64,000 nt of DNA from Pinus tabuliformis (GCA_031772625.1 CM062813.1:698642115-698706114); one strand, 5' to 3'; shown: positions 21,814 to 33,662, numbered from the stretch's first letter. Numbers and translations are program-made. The notes: generated by a model not told the origin, from the sequence alone.

Positions 21814-22417
21814 TTTTGAAGGAGTTTGAGATGGTTCCTTTTCTTTTTGTTTTTCTTGATCTTTTTCTTCCTTTTCAGGTTCTTCTTCGCTTTCCTCAAT
21901 AAAGGGGTCAACTTCATAATCTTAAATTTTCTTTTCTGGAAGCCCTTCATCAATCTTCATATCAATACTTTCCACTATTTTCTGTAATCGATGATTGTAG
22001 CACTTGTAAGCTTTGCTTCTGGTAGGATATCCAAGAAATATTACTTCGTCAACTCGAGAATCAAATTTTCATGGTGAGTCATCATTGATCTTTATGAAGC
22101 ATTTGCTTCCAAAAATCATGAAGTATTTTACTGAAGCAAGTCTTCCTCCCATAATTCATAAGGAGTCTTCTCGTTATTTGGTCTTAGTTGAGTTTGATTC
22201 AAGGTATAAATTGTTGTGCCAACTGCTTCTTTACAAAATTTTGGTTGAAAATCAGCTGCTAGTAACATAGTTCCGACCATTTCTTGAACAGTTCGGTTTC
22301 TCCTTTCAACTACCCCATTTTTCTTAGGTGTTCTAGCAGCAGAGAGCTCTCTTTCGATTCCATGTTCTTTACAGAATTCATTAAATTCTTTTGATGTGAA
22401 TTCTCCTCCTCTAGCCG

Positions 22418-22795
22418 TTATAAGACATTTAAATCCTTTTCATTTTCTACAAGAGATTTAAGATTCTTAAAACATTCAAATGCTTCAGATTTATATTTTA
22501 TGAAATATGCCCACATCATTCTAGTATAGTAATCAACAAATAAAGTAAAATACCTTTCTCCTTGGAGTGTTGGAGTTCTGGTTGGCCCACATAAATCTGC
22601 ATGAATGATCTCTAGAGGTTTTGTTGTGGAGAACTCCTTAGTCTTGTGGTTGGTTCTAGTTTGTTTGCCATGTTGACATGGGACACATATAGCTTGATCA
22701 GGTTTGGAAATCTTTGGAATGTCCCTTATTGCATTGATTTTTCTGATATTGATCAAGTTATCAAAACTTGTATGCCCTAGTCTCTTATGCCACAA
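22418..22795 (-). pseudogene. Copia-1 integrase (N-terminal and core part)
   Basis: Contains the gag-pre-integrase/HHCC region (WHKRLGHTSF...CVPCQHGKQTR) followed by the start of the catalytic core (IHADLCGPTRT, TLFVDYYTRMMWAYF). It lies between protease and RT, as in Copia. Integrase inserts element cDNA in the host chromosome. Similarity continues leftward to about 21990 in a disrupted state. Confidence 0.85.
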
Positions 22796-22891
22796 CTATT
22801 TTTCATCTGTTTGACTTAGATAACATTTATCTTCTTGAATTTTGTTCAAAATGTAGACGTTATCTGATGTTCTAACTCCTTTCACCACAAG

Positions 22892-23494
22892 TTATCCTGA
22901 GGAAGAGTTCCTTATTTCACAGTTTTTAGTGTTGAATACAACATTATGTCCTTGATCACAGATTTGGCTAACACTCAAGAGATTGTGTTTGAGCCCATCT
23001 ACCAGCAAAGCATTTTGAGCCTTTCCTTTTCCATTAATAAGGGTAATAGTTCCTTTTCCAACAATTTTGGCAGACCCACTCCCAAAGGATACATTTCCTT
23101 CCTTTTTGTTTAATGAGACAAACTTCCTTTTGTCACCTATCATATGTCTGGAGCACCCACTATCCACAAACCAAATATTTTCCTCACTGTTAACACATAG
23201 AGCTAGACCACATTTATCCGTATTGGGATTTTCATCTTTTGCTTCTCTACTTTTGAGGGGGAAATTTTGTTCAGTATGTCCATTATCATTACATAATGAG
23301 AAAATTGGATCAAATTTGGCCAAAGGATCAAATGAGTTGAAGGTCTTGATTTTTCCTTTCCCTTTGAGACTACATGGTTTGTTTGTCTGATCCTTCAATC
23401 TTGATGCTTCATTCTTATGCGCCATGCAATGTTTAGCTTGATGACCAAAATTTTTACAATAATAACAATGCCCAATAAAGATAGCTTGGTACAT
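22892..23494 (-). pseudogene. Copia-1 zinc knuckle and protease
   Basis: CX2CX4HX4C zinc knuckle CYYCKNFGHQAKHC near the N-terminus (RNA binding by Gag) and the Copia protease active-site region FVDSGCSRHMIGD about 100 residues later, followed by the typical strands with GTITL and LLSVSQICDQGH. Part of the broken Copia-1 polyprotein. Confidence 0.85.
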
Positions 23495-23695
23495 GTCATA
23501 ATAGCCATGATTTGAATAAACCTTATTTCTTGGAGTTGCTCTTTCTTCATTCTTTAGATTTGAGTCGGGCCTTCGATGAGATGATTTTTCTTCTTTTGGA
23601 TTGTTGCAAAGTACATCAACATAGCTTCTTGCAATATCATTAGCACTTGATGATTCTTCTTTAAAACCAATCCTGGACTTGTCACTTTGAGATTT

Positions 23696-23956
23696 CTAAG
23701 TGTTGAGAATGTGATCAAGTGTTCGAGAACTTTGCCTGCTTCTTTTGATTTGTTCTAATTCTTTCTTGAGAGATATTATTTCAGCTTCATGTTTTTCATA
23801 TATAACGTCCTCCCTTCTTTTAGCTTCCTCTTTATCTTTTTTAAGTGAGATGACCTTCTTTCGTATCTTTTCATTTTCTTCAATGGCACAAATTATTAAT
23901 TCATTTGTATCTTCTTCATTTCCCTGTCTTGGTTCATCATCTTCAGTGAATGCCAT
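23696..23956 (-). pseudogene. Copia-1 Gag coiled-coil segment
   Basis: 86 residues rich in Lys/Glu with heptad-like spacing (KKVISLKKDKEEAKRRED, EAEIISLKKELEQIK), predicted coiled coil. It lies between the Gag capsid part and the zinc knuckle; Copia Gags of the SIRE/Tork kind often carry such a linker. Confidence 0.55.
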
Positions 23957-24246
23957 AAATAATACTTCCTTGCTTCAAGCATAGCCATTTTCTTCATCTG
24001 ATTCATCATTACTTCCTTTGGATGATTTCTTTTTGATGGCCACATTTCATCGTCATTAGATTCATCTTATTTAGAAAGGAAATTCTTCTTAGTAAATCCT
24101 TTATTTTTGTATATCCTTCCTTTTGAAACTTCCTCATCATCATTGTCATGCTTATGAGGTCATTTTGCAGCATAATGACCTATTCTTCCACATCTGAAAT
24201 AGATAAGAGGGTGCTTACCTTTTAGCTTGGATCCTTTCTTTATCCT

Positions 24247-24942
24247 TCATACAAATTGTGCCAATTCGGATTCAACATCGGAGTCATCACTGTTGTTATT
24301 CCATCCTTTCCCATTTTTTAATTTTGAGGCCTTGAATGTTGCATCTTTGGAACTTGGGATTCCTTTTCTCATCTCATAGGCAATGAGGATTCCATGAAGT
24401 TCATCCATCTTTAGAGTGTCTAGGTCCTTCATTTCTTAGATAGAACTTATTTTAGAGTCAAATTTGTTTGGGAGAGATCTTAAGACTTTTTGAACAATAG
24501 TGCTTTCTTCAATCTTTTCTCCTAATGCTTTAAGAGATTTGACTACTTCAGCTACTCGAAGGAAGCATGATGCAATATCTTCTTCACCATCCATTTTCAA
24601 ACTTTCAAACTGCCTCCTATGATTTTGAAGCTTTACCTTCTTAACCTTGGAGTCCCCATCATATACGCTAACCATTTTATCCCATACTTCTTTGGCTGAG
24701 TCACAATTCAAGACTTTCGTAAACTCAGAATCAGTAATTCCACTGGTAATGGAATTTAGAGCTTTGGCATTTGCAATGTATACTTTCCTTTCATCTTGAT
24801 CAGTAGGAAGAGTGGGAGGGGCATTGTACCCATTTAAAACAATGTTCCAAACTTTTGGTCCAAGGGACATTAAGTAGTAGTACATTCTCTTTTTCCAAAA
24901 ACCAAAGTTAGTACCATCGAACAAGGGAAGCCTTCCTATCAT
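24247..24942 (-). pseudogene. Copia-1 Gag capsid region
   Basis: Begins MIGRLPLFDGTNFGFWKKRM, the usual plant Copia gag opening (FDGTNF-x-W), and continues through a UBN2-type capsid region (AKEVWDKMVSVYDGDS, FLRVAEVVKSLKALG, KVLRSLPNKFD) into DELHGILIAYEMRKG. It starts just left of the 5' LTR and primer site. Broken element. Confidence 0.85.
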
Positions 24943-25021
24943 TTCTTAATTCTTCATTGTAACTAAGAATCCTTCTTCTAGCTGTTAGGCTGATTATGAA
25001 GAAGCTGGCTCTGAAAATAAT

Positions 25022-26796
25022 TGTTGGAAATGCTGAGAGGGGGGTGAATCAATATTTCTTTTCAATTGTTATTATTACCAGTTTAGATTATTTACAATCT
25101 TAATCAAAGAAATGATTTTATTAATATATAGAAAAATATTGAGTATAATATTTGATGAATTTTTCCAAGCACCAACTTGGACTTTGATGAGGCTCCAACC
25201 TCTAGGGATCTGACCCTATCTTACAAAGGCACCAACTTCAAGGACACTAATCCTTCCAATTTTGAGGCACCAACCCCAAGGGCTCTGACAGTATAGATTT
25301 ACTTTGTCAAAAAATGTTTGTTTGTATTATAATGCTTTCAAGGACTTCTTTACCAAACCATGTCCTTGTAGTCTTTGCAACAGGTCATTGTTTGCACTAT
25401 GGCCTCACTTCAAGTCAGATCCTTCTAAGATCAATCAGGTTAAAATATTGTCCTCTCACTCTGTCTTCAGATTCCTTCTTTGCTTGGCATTCGGCTTCTG
25501 CTGCACCTTCGACGTCTGCTAGACCTTCGGCTTCCTCTATTTCTTCAAGTTCACGAGTTGTGAACTTTCCTTGTTCACTGTTTTGATGCCTGAGATCGAT
25601 GCTCAGAAGTGAAGATTTTTAACTCGTTTTTATATGAGTTTCACCAATAACTGAGAGACACATATATTGGAGGGAGGCCGACTTGTTTATTTTCAGAGAA
25701 ACTAGAGAGGCTATAACCATATTATATTAGAAGTCTAATGATACCCACATGCCATGTCACCACTAATCGCAATCGCAACTTTTGGAGGTCTCTTACTATA
25801 ATATATTAGAGATGCCCTTTTTAATATTCATCCAACACCCACATGGAGGTCCCACATGCCATGTTATTAATCGCAATCACAATTTTTTGAAATCTCGCAA
25901 TCGCAAATTTTGGAGGTCTCTTACAAGCATGCTCATAATATATCTAATTTCCCTATTGCCAATGGAGTGGAAGTGATATAATATTAAAAAATCGTTAATA
26001 AATCCATTGGGTACACAACCTTTATAACAATCAGTGGCTTGGTTGTGTCAATCCTTAAGACTTGCGATATGACTCCTGACGTGGCAGATGCGATATTACA
26101 TAAAGGTTTATTCTAATGGAGTTGTTGGGTCCGCATATTATCTCACAATTAATGTTTTAACATTACATCCCTTTAAGTCTTGTGATATGAAAGTTCTGAT
26201 ACAATGGATGTGATTTTTCTTTAGGGTGTGTTATAATGGAGCAATTGGGCCCGCACCTTATACCGCAATCGGGGTTTTAATGTGAAAATAGCTTTAAAAG
26301 GACTTGCGATTATGCAAAGGATGTGATATTGTATAGGGTTGTTGCCATAACCTGTTTCGGGTCCGTAGTAATATCGCAATAGGGGTTTTACGCGTTGACA
26401 ACCCTTTAAGACTTGTCATATGAAACTTCTGATGCGACGGATGCGATATTTTATTGAGTTGTATTACAATGGTGCAGTGGGTCCGCAATGGTATTGTAAT
26501 CGTAGGTTTTCAATGTGACACGTAATAAAGCTGCCAATACAATATACTGCTAATATGTTAACTTCGATGCATTGTGGAAAAAGGTTTCCATGGTTTTTTT
26601 CTTAGATTGGGTTCTTAGCTCCTCCGATAATGTTATTTATGCTCCTCCGCTGATGTGTTCTTATTTGCTTCTCGATGGATTCTCCTCTTTGGCTTCTTGA
26701 TCTTGTTGCTTCAAAGATCTACTCCGTTTGGCTTCACATCATTATTTAGTATCCAAAATATTTCCATATTGACATCAATAACAATCTAGATTAGCA
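25022..26796 (-). repeat. Copia-1 5' LTR
   Basis: About 1775 bases, TGTTGGAAA...GATTAGCA in plus orientation. The 1484-1685 fragment and the interrupted 17298-19991 copy match parts of it. Confidence 0.8.
26056..26525. repeat. ~118-bp tandem repeats in Copia-1 right LTR
   Basis: Four degenerate units beginning near 26057, 26175, 26297 and 26408. Shared landmarks per unit are aagacttgcgatatga-like, gatgcgatatt-like, gggtccgca and a closing caat-gggtttta. This is the same array as 19251-19722. Confidence 0.8.
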
Positions 26797-27625
26797 TAAT
26801 CTATACCTTAGGTTGAGAAATCTATAAGGTACCATTTGGTGACAATAGGGGATCAGTGGGTCTTTTGGGCTGAGAATTAGTTGCTAACTTATTATGAGGA
26901 TTTTAAAAATAACACGATTGAGTCTATAGGTTGATGTCTTCAGAATTCATCATGAGAATCTGATAATTTCTATTCCAAAGTTGCGAATGTTGGGGGGTTG
27001 GAGGATTCTAGGAGGGTTGGGTAACCACAGATCCTTGATGAGGGAATGGATTGGTAAGAACTTTCAGTTGCAAAGAAGAATGAGGATGTTGAGCAATGGG
27101 TTGCGGCCCTCTAGAGGCAATCGTTTCAACTTACCATGCGTGACACATCTGAGGGAGAAGGGGACATCCATGAGTATAATGGCCATAAGTCCCGTAACAA
27201 GCACAAGGTTTATTATTTCTAAGAGCATTTTTCTACTTGGTTTGTTTGCCCTATTGCTGGGTTTGTGGATTGGACTAGTCAACTTTATTAGGATTAGGTT
27301 GTCTACCTTGGTTTCCTTTATTACTCTGAGTTGGTTAGGCCTAGTTACCCTTCCCCTTGTTCCTTCTATTAGGGTTTGGGGGAATGCTAACACTTTATTG
27401 AGCATACACTTGACTCTGTGGAGGCACTTGTTGCTACAGTAGAGGTGTTGAAGGCATGGAATGTTGAGGTGCTAGTGTCATTGGGGCTGGAGCGCTAGGT
27501 GGTGCAAAGGGATAATAAGGGTTCGCGGTAACATTATGGTAACTAGGTTGAGAAACAACTGGCCTTGATATCAATTGATGTGAATGGGAAAATGCATATG
27601 ATGTCTTAGTATGTTGTGTTGATGG
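26797..27625 (-). pseudogene. Ty3/Gypsy gag relic next to LTR-A
   Basis: Leftward coding-like DNA. A Pro/Ser/Ala-rich linker (YYPFAPPSAPAPMTLAPQ, about 27640-27434) is followed by a degenerate zinc-knuckle-like patch near 27200-27130 (GTYGHYTHGCP). It starts directly at the inner end of LTR-A copy 1, the expected gag position, so it is likely that element's gag. Old and broken. Confidence 0.5.
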
Positions 27626-28345
27626 TGTTGGACCTCCCAAATTTCAAGGAATCTCCTCGATGTGAAGTCCCAATTAGACCTCACACCATTTGGTGTAGGA
27701 GTCCCATCTGAAATACGACCTAGTTGTCGATGCATTGGGTTTTAATGATGTGCCTTGGTTGAAATAACGCATAGAGTGTTGTATGGTGACTTGTTGGGAA
27801 CAAGTGTGTGACTCTGTGAAAATTCAAGTGCAATGCATGGAGGTTCTAACACACGAAGGGAAATTGAGTGAGTTCCTTAGAATCCTGTAATAGTATACAA
27901 CTTGGAAATAACACACGAGCATAAAGACATCACAAGCTAATCTATGAAATAGTTCGCAAGTTAACAATGATTGAATTAAACAATAGAATGCATTCAACAA
28001 TATTTGTACCAATGCAAATGAAATATTTCATAAGCATAAGCGCAAGTTAAATAATGTACATTGCAAACATAACAAGAATAGTCCCACTATATTCAAAACA
28101 TATGCATGAAATTTTTTTGTCTCTGAGCATTTATTAAGTGAAAGTTCCAATAAATCATATACCATTAATGGACCACTAGCCCCAATAGTGTAACATGAAG
28201 TCAACACCTGCAACTCCAAAGAAAGATACTCCCTCTATGATATGGAGAAGCCAAGGCTCTCACAAACTCCCAAGCTCCTGATTCTAAACCTAAGCCCAGC
28301 CAAAATCTTGGCTCCCAAAAGCCCTTTACATGAGTTATGAGGGTC

Positions 28346-28353
28346 TATTTATA
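28346..28353 (-). promoter_or_regulatory. TATA box of LTR-A copy 1
   Basis: TATAAATA on the minus strand, conserved in LTR-A copy 2 at 63477-63484 within otherwise matching sequence; direction fits the leftward element. Confidence 0.65.
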
Positions 28354-28367
28354 ACAAAAGGGGTGAC

Positions 28368-28700
28368 TTTTATGAAACCAGCTCAAGAAAAGATATAAAA
28401 GATAGATCAACGCCTTAGAATTCAGCCTCTTCGAGGGGGCAACCTCCTTTACATTACATAAATGAACAATTCTTGGATGATACAAATGAAAAAACCTCCT
28501 TTCTATATATAGGAGTCTAAGGAGTCACAATATAATCCAGCCGACCTAACAATAATAATATAAAGCCACAAAAATAACAATAGAGGGATTCTATGGGGCA
28601 CAGAAATAACAATATGGGGGTAATAGGGGCACAACAATATAAATAAGGGGTATAACTACAATAGTAATGGGGTAATCACTAGTATTATAGGGACCCAACA
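28368..28700 (-). repeat. Chromodomain element 3' LTR
   Basis: 333 bases matching 32312-32643; preceded (minus strand) by purine tract GGAGAGGGGCA. Confidence 0.95.
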
Positions 28701-28729
28701 TGCCCCTCTCCTTCAAAAAAGTGTTGTCC

Positions 28730-29458
28730 TCAACGCTTGAGTAGTTCTGGATACTTCTGCATAAAATTGTCATCCTCCCATGTGGAATCTTCAGCGGATA
28801 AGTTCTTCCACTTGATAAGATACTCTGAAATTGATAGATTTCGTAGCTGTCGAGTTCTTGTTTCTGTGACTTCTTCCGATTCCAATATAATTTTTCCTTC
28901 CTCGTCAAGTTTTGGCAATATTGTTTGAATTGGGAGCTTGTAACCTATAACCTTCTTTAAACATGAAACATGGAAAGATGGGTGCAATCGAGAAGCTGCA
29001 GGAAGCTCCAATTTGTATGCCATAGTACCAATCTTTTGCAACACCTTGTATGGACCATAATACTTTGGTGATAATTTATTATCCTTCTTAGCTTGCTTTA
29101 GGGACATTTTCTTATATGGTTGTAGCCGTAGGAATACCCAATCACCTACATCAAAACTTATTTCACTGCGATGTTGATCTGCCTGTTGTTTCATTCTATT
29201 TTGTGCCAACACGAGGTTATCCTTTAAGAGTTGGAGGACTTTTTGTTGATGTTCGATGTGATGTTCCACTGCCTGAACCTTAGAATTTTCTCTTAAATAT
29301 GATGTGATGGATGGTGGCTGATACCCATAAAGTGCCATAAATGGGGTCATTTTTGTTGCTGTATGGAAAGAAGTGTTATACCACCATTCAGCCAGAGGCA
29401 ACCATTTGACCCATTGTGTCTGTTTATCAGATACAAAGCAACGAAGATATCCTTCCAA
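28730..29458 (-). pseudogene. Integrase C-terminal part and chromodomain
   Basis: Starts in the integrase core end (WVKWLPLAEWWYNTSFHTA), continues with the GPY/F-type region (LSPKYYGPYKVLQKIGT, YKLELPAASRLHPSFHVSCL) and ends in a chromodomain (EYLIKWKNLSAEDSTWED). Chromodomains of these elements bind histone marks and steer integration to heterochromatin. It is the tail of the polyprotein encoded by 29543-31756. Confidence 0.9.
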
Positions 29459-29542
29459 ACATTTGTTTACTATCTCAGTTTGCCCATCAGATTGAGGATG
29501 ATAAGATGAGCTATGAGCTAACTGAGTACCAAGACAAGAAAA

Positions 29543-31756
29543 TCATTCTGTCCAAAATTTTCCAGTGAAAATGGGATCTCTGTCACTTACAATAATCTTT
29601 GGGTTTCCATGTAGCTTTTGAACTGTTTCCATAAATGCAGTAGAAACTGTACTGGCTTTAAATGGATGTGATAATGCACAAAAGTGTGCATACTTGGTAA
29701 GTTTGTCAACTACCACCATGATGACACTCTTTCCCTCAGACTTGGGTAAACCTGTGATAAAATCCATTGAAACCTCCTCCCAATGTTGGCTTGGAATGGA
29801 TAAAGGTTGTAATAGACCCGATGTCTTAATTGTTTCAACTTTATTTTGCTGGCAAACCAAACATTCCGCCACAAACTTTTGAATATCTGATTTAAGGCCA
29901 TCCCAAAAAAATTCCTTCTTAACCATGTGGTAAGTTTTTAAAAATCCTGAGTGCCCTCCTAAGGGAGATGTGTGCAATTCCATAAGAATCTTTTGTTTTA
30001 GCTGGGAATTCTTACAGAGGTATAAGCGATCTTTGTACCATAACAAATCATTTTGCCAGCTAAATGTATCAGAAGTACTGGAATCTTGTTGTAGCTTTCG
30101 AATAAGTGTCCACACTTCTTCGTCATTCTTCCATTCCTCCCTTGCTTCGTTTATCCAATCTGGTTGGATAATAGAAATGGCACACAACAATGCTTCCACA
30201 TCCTCATCCTTTCTTGAGAGTGCATCTGCCACCACATTTTGCTTCCCTTTTTTGTAGATGATTTCAAAGTCATAACCCAACATCTTTGTGACCCACTTTT
30301 GTTGCTCTTCAGAGGATAATCTTTGTTCTAAAAAGTATTTAAGGCTATCATGATCCGTTTTTACCTTGAAGTGTCTTCCCATTAGGTAGGGTCGCCATTT
30401 CTTAAGTGCATGGAGTATTGCCAACATTTCCTTCTCATAAATAGCTTTGCTTAAAAACTTTCCTTTGATTGGACGACTTTCAAAAGCAATGGGTCTTTCA
30501 TCTTGCATTAGAACAACACCAATTCCATTTCCTGAAGCATCACATTCCACAATAAAGGTTTTTGTGAAGTCCGATGTAGCTAAGACCGGTGCTTGGCACA
30601 TTGCCTCTTTAAGATGTTCAAAGGCCTTTGTTGCTTCCGGAGTCCATGAAAATGAATCTTTCTTCAATAATGTTGTTAGAGGTGCTGCTATTCTCCCATA
30701 ATTTTTAACAAACTTGCGATAATACCCTGTCAACCCAAGAAATCCTTGCAGATGCTTTATGGATGTGGGGATTTTCCATTCCTTAATGGCTTTAATTTTG
30801 CTAGGGTCTACCTTAACTCCTTCATGAGATATAATATGACCCAAATATTCCACCTCCTGGACTCCAAAGAAACATTTGGATCTTTTTGCATATAATTGTT
30901 TCTCCTCCAATAGTTGTAGCACCCTGTCAACATGTTCAACATGATCCTTCCAAGACTTGCTGTAGATTAGTATATCATCAAAAAATACTAACACAAATTT
31001 TCTAAGGAATGGTTTGAAAATTGAATTCATCAAACCTTTAAATGTTGAAGGTGCATTGGTAAGGCCAAAAGGCATGACCAAAAATTCATAATGACCCTCA
31101 TGAGTTCTAAATGCCGTTTTCAGAATGTCTTCAATCTTCATTCTGATTTGATGATATCCCGAACAAAGATCCAACTTGGTGAAGTAAATTGATCCATGCA
31201 ATTCATCCAGTAATTCATCAATAACAGGAATGGGGAACTTATCTTTAATAGTGATCTTGTTGAGCTCCCTATAATCCGGACACATGCACCATGATCCATC
31301 CTTCTTGTGCACCAATACTACTGGAGCTGAGAAAGAACTTTGACTCGGTTGAATTATACCAGCCTCTAGCATTTCTGCAACCATACGTTCAATTTCACTT
31401 TTTTGGACATAGGGATATTTGTACGGCCTGATGTTTGGAGGAACACTTCCTGGAATCAGATGAATAGCATGATCATGATCACGCATAGGTGGGAGACCCT
31501 TGGGAGTATCAAATACCTTGGAATGATTGTCCAGGACTTTTTGGAGATCTAGAGAAATAGATGATTCCAATGTGGAAACATCTAGCGAGCATAATTGTGC
31601 AATTACACCTCTTTGCTCCTTTTTTAGAAGATTTGTCATGCCATGAGAGCTGATTATCTTTCCTGGTTTCCCTGCAATACCCCTTAATTCAACTTCCTTT
31701 CCTTCCGTAGAAAATTTGAGGAAAAGTTCTTGAAAATTAAAAGCTATTGTACCCAA
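29543..31756 (-). pseudogene. Ty3/Gypsy RT, RNase H and integrase region
   Basis: 737 codons. RT motifs include DYRELNKITIKDKFPIP, FTKLDLCSGYHQIRM and the catalytic FFDDILIYS; the RNase H segment is VECDASGNGIGVVL...TDHDSLKYF; the integrase HHCC finger is HTSPLGGHSGFLKTYH...CLVCQQNK and its core begins MDFITGLPKS. A long open stretch, so decay is limited here. The N-terminus before RT is a linker that follows the protease piece at 31834-32064. Confidence 0.95.
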
Positions 31757-31833
31757 GGATTGTAGCCATTCGACTCCTAGTACAACATCGCACCTCCCAT
31801 TGGAATGGAAAGCATTGGGCTAGTCAATACATA

Positions 31834-32064
31834 TTATCCCATGGATATCTTGATATTATGGCACTTTCCAGAGCAATTTATTGTTCCTCCATTTGCAATC
31901 ATCACTTGACACTCTGGTGCTGGATATAAGAAGCAATTCAATTCTTTTGCTACCCTACAATGAATAAAATTGTGGGTGCTTCCTGAATCAATCAACACTA
32001 TTACCTTTTTCTTCTTGATTTGTCCTTCTATCTTGATGGTTTGAGGAGTGGTAATTCCCGCCAA
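31834..32064 (-). pseudogene. Ty3/Gypsy retropepsin
   Basis: Aspartic protease with VLIDSGSTHNFIH active site about 35 residues into the ORF, and CQVMIANGG downstream. It lies upstream of RT in the same element. The stretch between it and the primer site encodes an acidic E-rich segment rather than a recognisable gag capsid. Confidence 0.85.
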
Positions 32065-32311
32065 TGCATTACAAGATATGGTCGGATTTATTTGTTCTTC
32101 ATCTAGGCTTTGTTCCTGGAGTATATCTTCTTCTTTTGACCTTTCTTGCTCCTTTTCTTCTTCCTCTTCACAATCTATGTAGAATAATTTCTTCTCAAAT
32201 GCGTTTTTTTTACGACTTCTGAAACGTCACAGAAAAAAAAGTTATAGCGAAAATGCCACGATGACCTGTTTGGAGCAGCGAAACCCTAGAATGCAAAGCT
32301 CTGATACCAAA

Positions 32312-32643
32312 TGTTATGAAACCAGCTCAAGAAAAGATAGAAAAGATAGATCAATGCCTTAGAATTCAGCCTCTTCGAGGGGGAAACCTCCTTTACATTA
32401 CATAAATGAAAAATTCTTGGATGATACAAATGACAAAACCTCCTTTCTTTATATAGGAGTATAAGGAGTCACAATATATCCAGCCAACCTAACAATAATA
32501 ATATAAAGCCACAAAAATAACAATAGAGGGATTCTATGGGGCACAAAAATAACAATATGGGGGTAATAGGGGCACAACAATATAAATAAGGGGTATAACT
32601 ACAATAGTAATGGGGTAATCACTAGTATTATAGGGACCCAACA
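32312..32643 (-). repeat. Chromodomain element 5' LTR
   Basis: 332 bases; the inner end is two bases from the initiator-Met primer site at 32298-32309. Confidence 0.95.
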
Positions 32644-33353
32644 GTGACTATTCACTTCCCCTTGTGACTCTTGGACTTCCCTCATGACACTTCAACTTCT
32701 TTACAAAATGACTCTTTATATTCATTACATCATGACTCTTCAAATTCCAACATTGACACTTGGAATTCCACTTAAAAATTAATTACAAAAGAATATTATA
32801 ATACACTTGTACCACTATTAGACAAAATTGGGTAAACCCCACTAGATATCTTAATAAGACAAAACAATTAAGCTTGAGTTTTGGGGAACTCCAACTCAAC
32901 AACTTTGACTTGATGTTTCTCGGTTACATAACGGTGGTAAGTTTTGTACTACATGATGACATCCCCAAATTGTGTAATGGTGCCAGGATGGAAGTGGACT
33001 CTAGCCTCCATGGCATCCAGGTACACTGACTTGGAACTAGTTTTTGTTCCCTTCTTAAGCAGGAGCAATATCGTGTTGATTTGGACAGAGCCACCAATGT
33101 ATTTATGCATATTTTATCTATTTACTTCACAATATTTCTTGATGGCTACCTATCTTAACTGTTCCAAATACTCTTCAATCCCCTGCCTAACTTGATTCCA
33201 ACACTTGATCCTTGTGAGTGAGCCGACTAGATGAGAGACTAGAGAGTATAACCCCAACCCCCTTAAGGAGATGTGTTGGTAGTCACCAATAAGTTCTTGT
33301 CCCATCACTAGAGGAACAAATTCTTTGGAGCAAGTCGAATTCTTTCTAAGCAC

Positions 33354-33662
33354 AACGAACAGAAGAAAGATAAGGATGAATTTAAGTTAAGATAAGGATG
33401 GATCCATGTTGTTGTCTATCTTTCCAAGTTGTTGTGCTTAGAAAGCATTAGACCATCCTTTCCTAGCACCATCCTTATCTAAGCACAACAACTTTAATCC
33501 ATGGATGGTGAAAAATTTAATCCATCCTTATCTTAGAAAATAAAATTGGGATGGTGCCATGTTGTTGTCTATCTTTCCAAGAGAGAATGGATTCAAAGGA
33601 ATATTACTTAGCACCCTCCCACTTAAAAGGGTAAATCCATCCTTATCTTTCTTCTGTTCGTT
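33354..33662. mobile_element. Fold-back MITE-like element
   Basis: 30-bp terminal inverted repeats (33354-33383 and 33633-33662, one mismatch), starting AACGAACAGAAGAAAGATAA. Inside is a perfect 15-bp inverted repeat AGTTGTTGTGCTTAG (33427-33441) / CTAAGCACAACAACT (33479-33493), and a ~23-bp segment ATGTTGTTGTCTATCTTTCC is repeated directly near 33407 and 33559. No coding capacity and no clear target duplication, so superfamily is undecided. Confidence 0.7.

Larger units (their letters stand above)
17284..26796 (-). mobile_element. Copia-1: Ty1/Copia retrotransposon
   Basis: Leftward Copia element. The 5' LTR is on the right (25022-26796), followed leftward by an initiator-Met-like primer site (TTTTCAGAGCCAGC, near 25005-25018), gag, zinc knuckle and protease, integrase, reverse transcriptase and RNase H. 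Then come a polypurine tract (complement of 19992-20006) and the 3' LTR (about 17298-19991). The domain order gag-protease-integrase-RT-RNase H defines Copia; the lineage is undecided (SIRE/Tork-like by gag flavour). The coding part is broken in several places. The left LTR lacks the terminal segment present in the right one and carries a solo LTR of another family. Confidence 0.9.
28368..32643 (-). mobile_element. Ty3/Gypsy chromodomain retrotransposon
   Basis: Complete boundaries: LTRs 28368-28700 (333 bp) and 32312-32643 (332 bp), TGTTATGAAACC...GGACCCAACA in plus orientation, with target copies gtgac at 28363-28367 and 32644-32648. The primer site TGGTATCAGAGC (complement of 32298-32309) matches initiator Met-tRNA, and a purine tract lies at 28701-28711 (complement). 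Order on the minus strand is protease, RT, RNase H, integrase, chromodomain, which places it in the Ty3/Gypsy chromoviruses. The short LTRs and 4.3-kb size fit a Reina-like member, but gag is not recognisable. About a dozen differences between LTRs indicate moderate age. It is inserted in LTR-A copy 1. Confidence 0.95.
27626..33353 (-). repeat. LTR-A copy 1 (split by a chromodomain element)
   Basis: Matches 62760-64000 over its whole available length on both sides of the element inserted at 28368-32643. A TATA box on the minus strand (complement of tatttata, 28346-28353) is at the same place as in copy 2 (63477-63484) and would drive leftward transcription into the adjacent gag relic. The far side beyond 33150 has no counterpart because copy 2 runs off the window. 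The outer part (33350-32900) has coding-like minus-strand words (IKCWNQVRQGIEEYLEQLR) that may be a coding relic inside U3. Confidence 0.7.
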
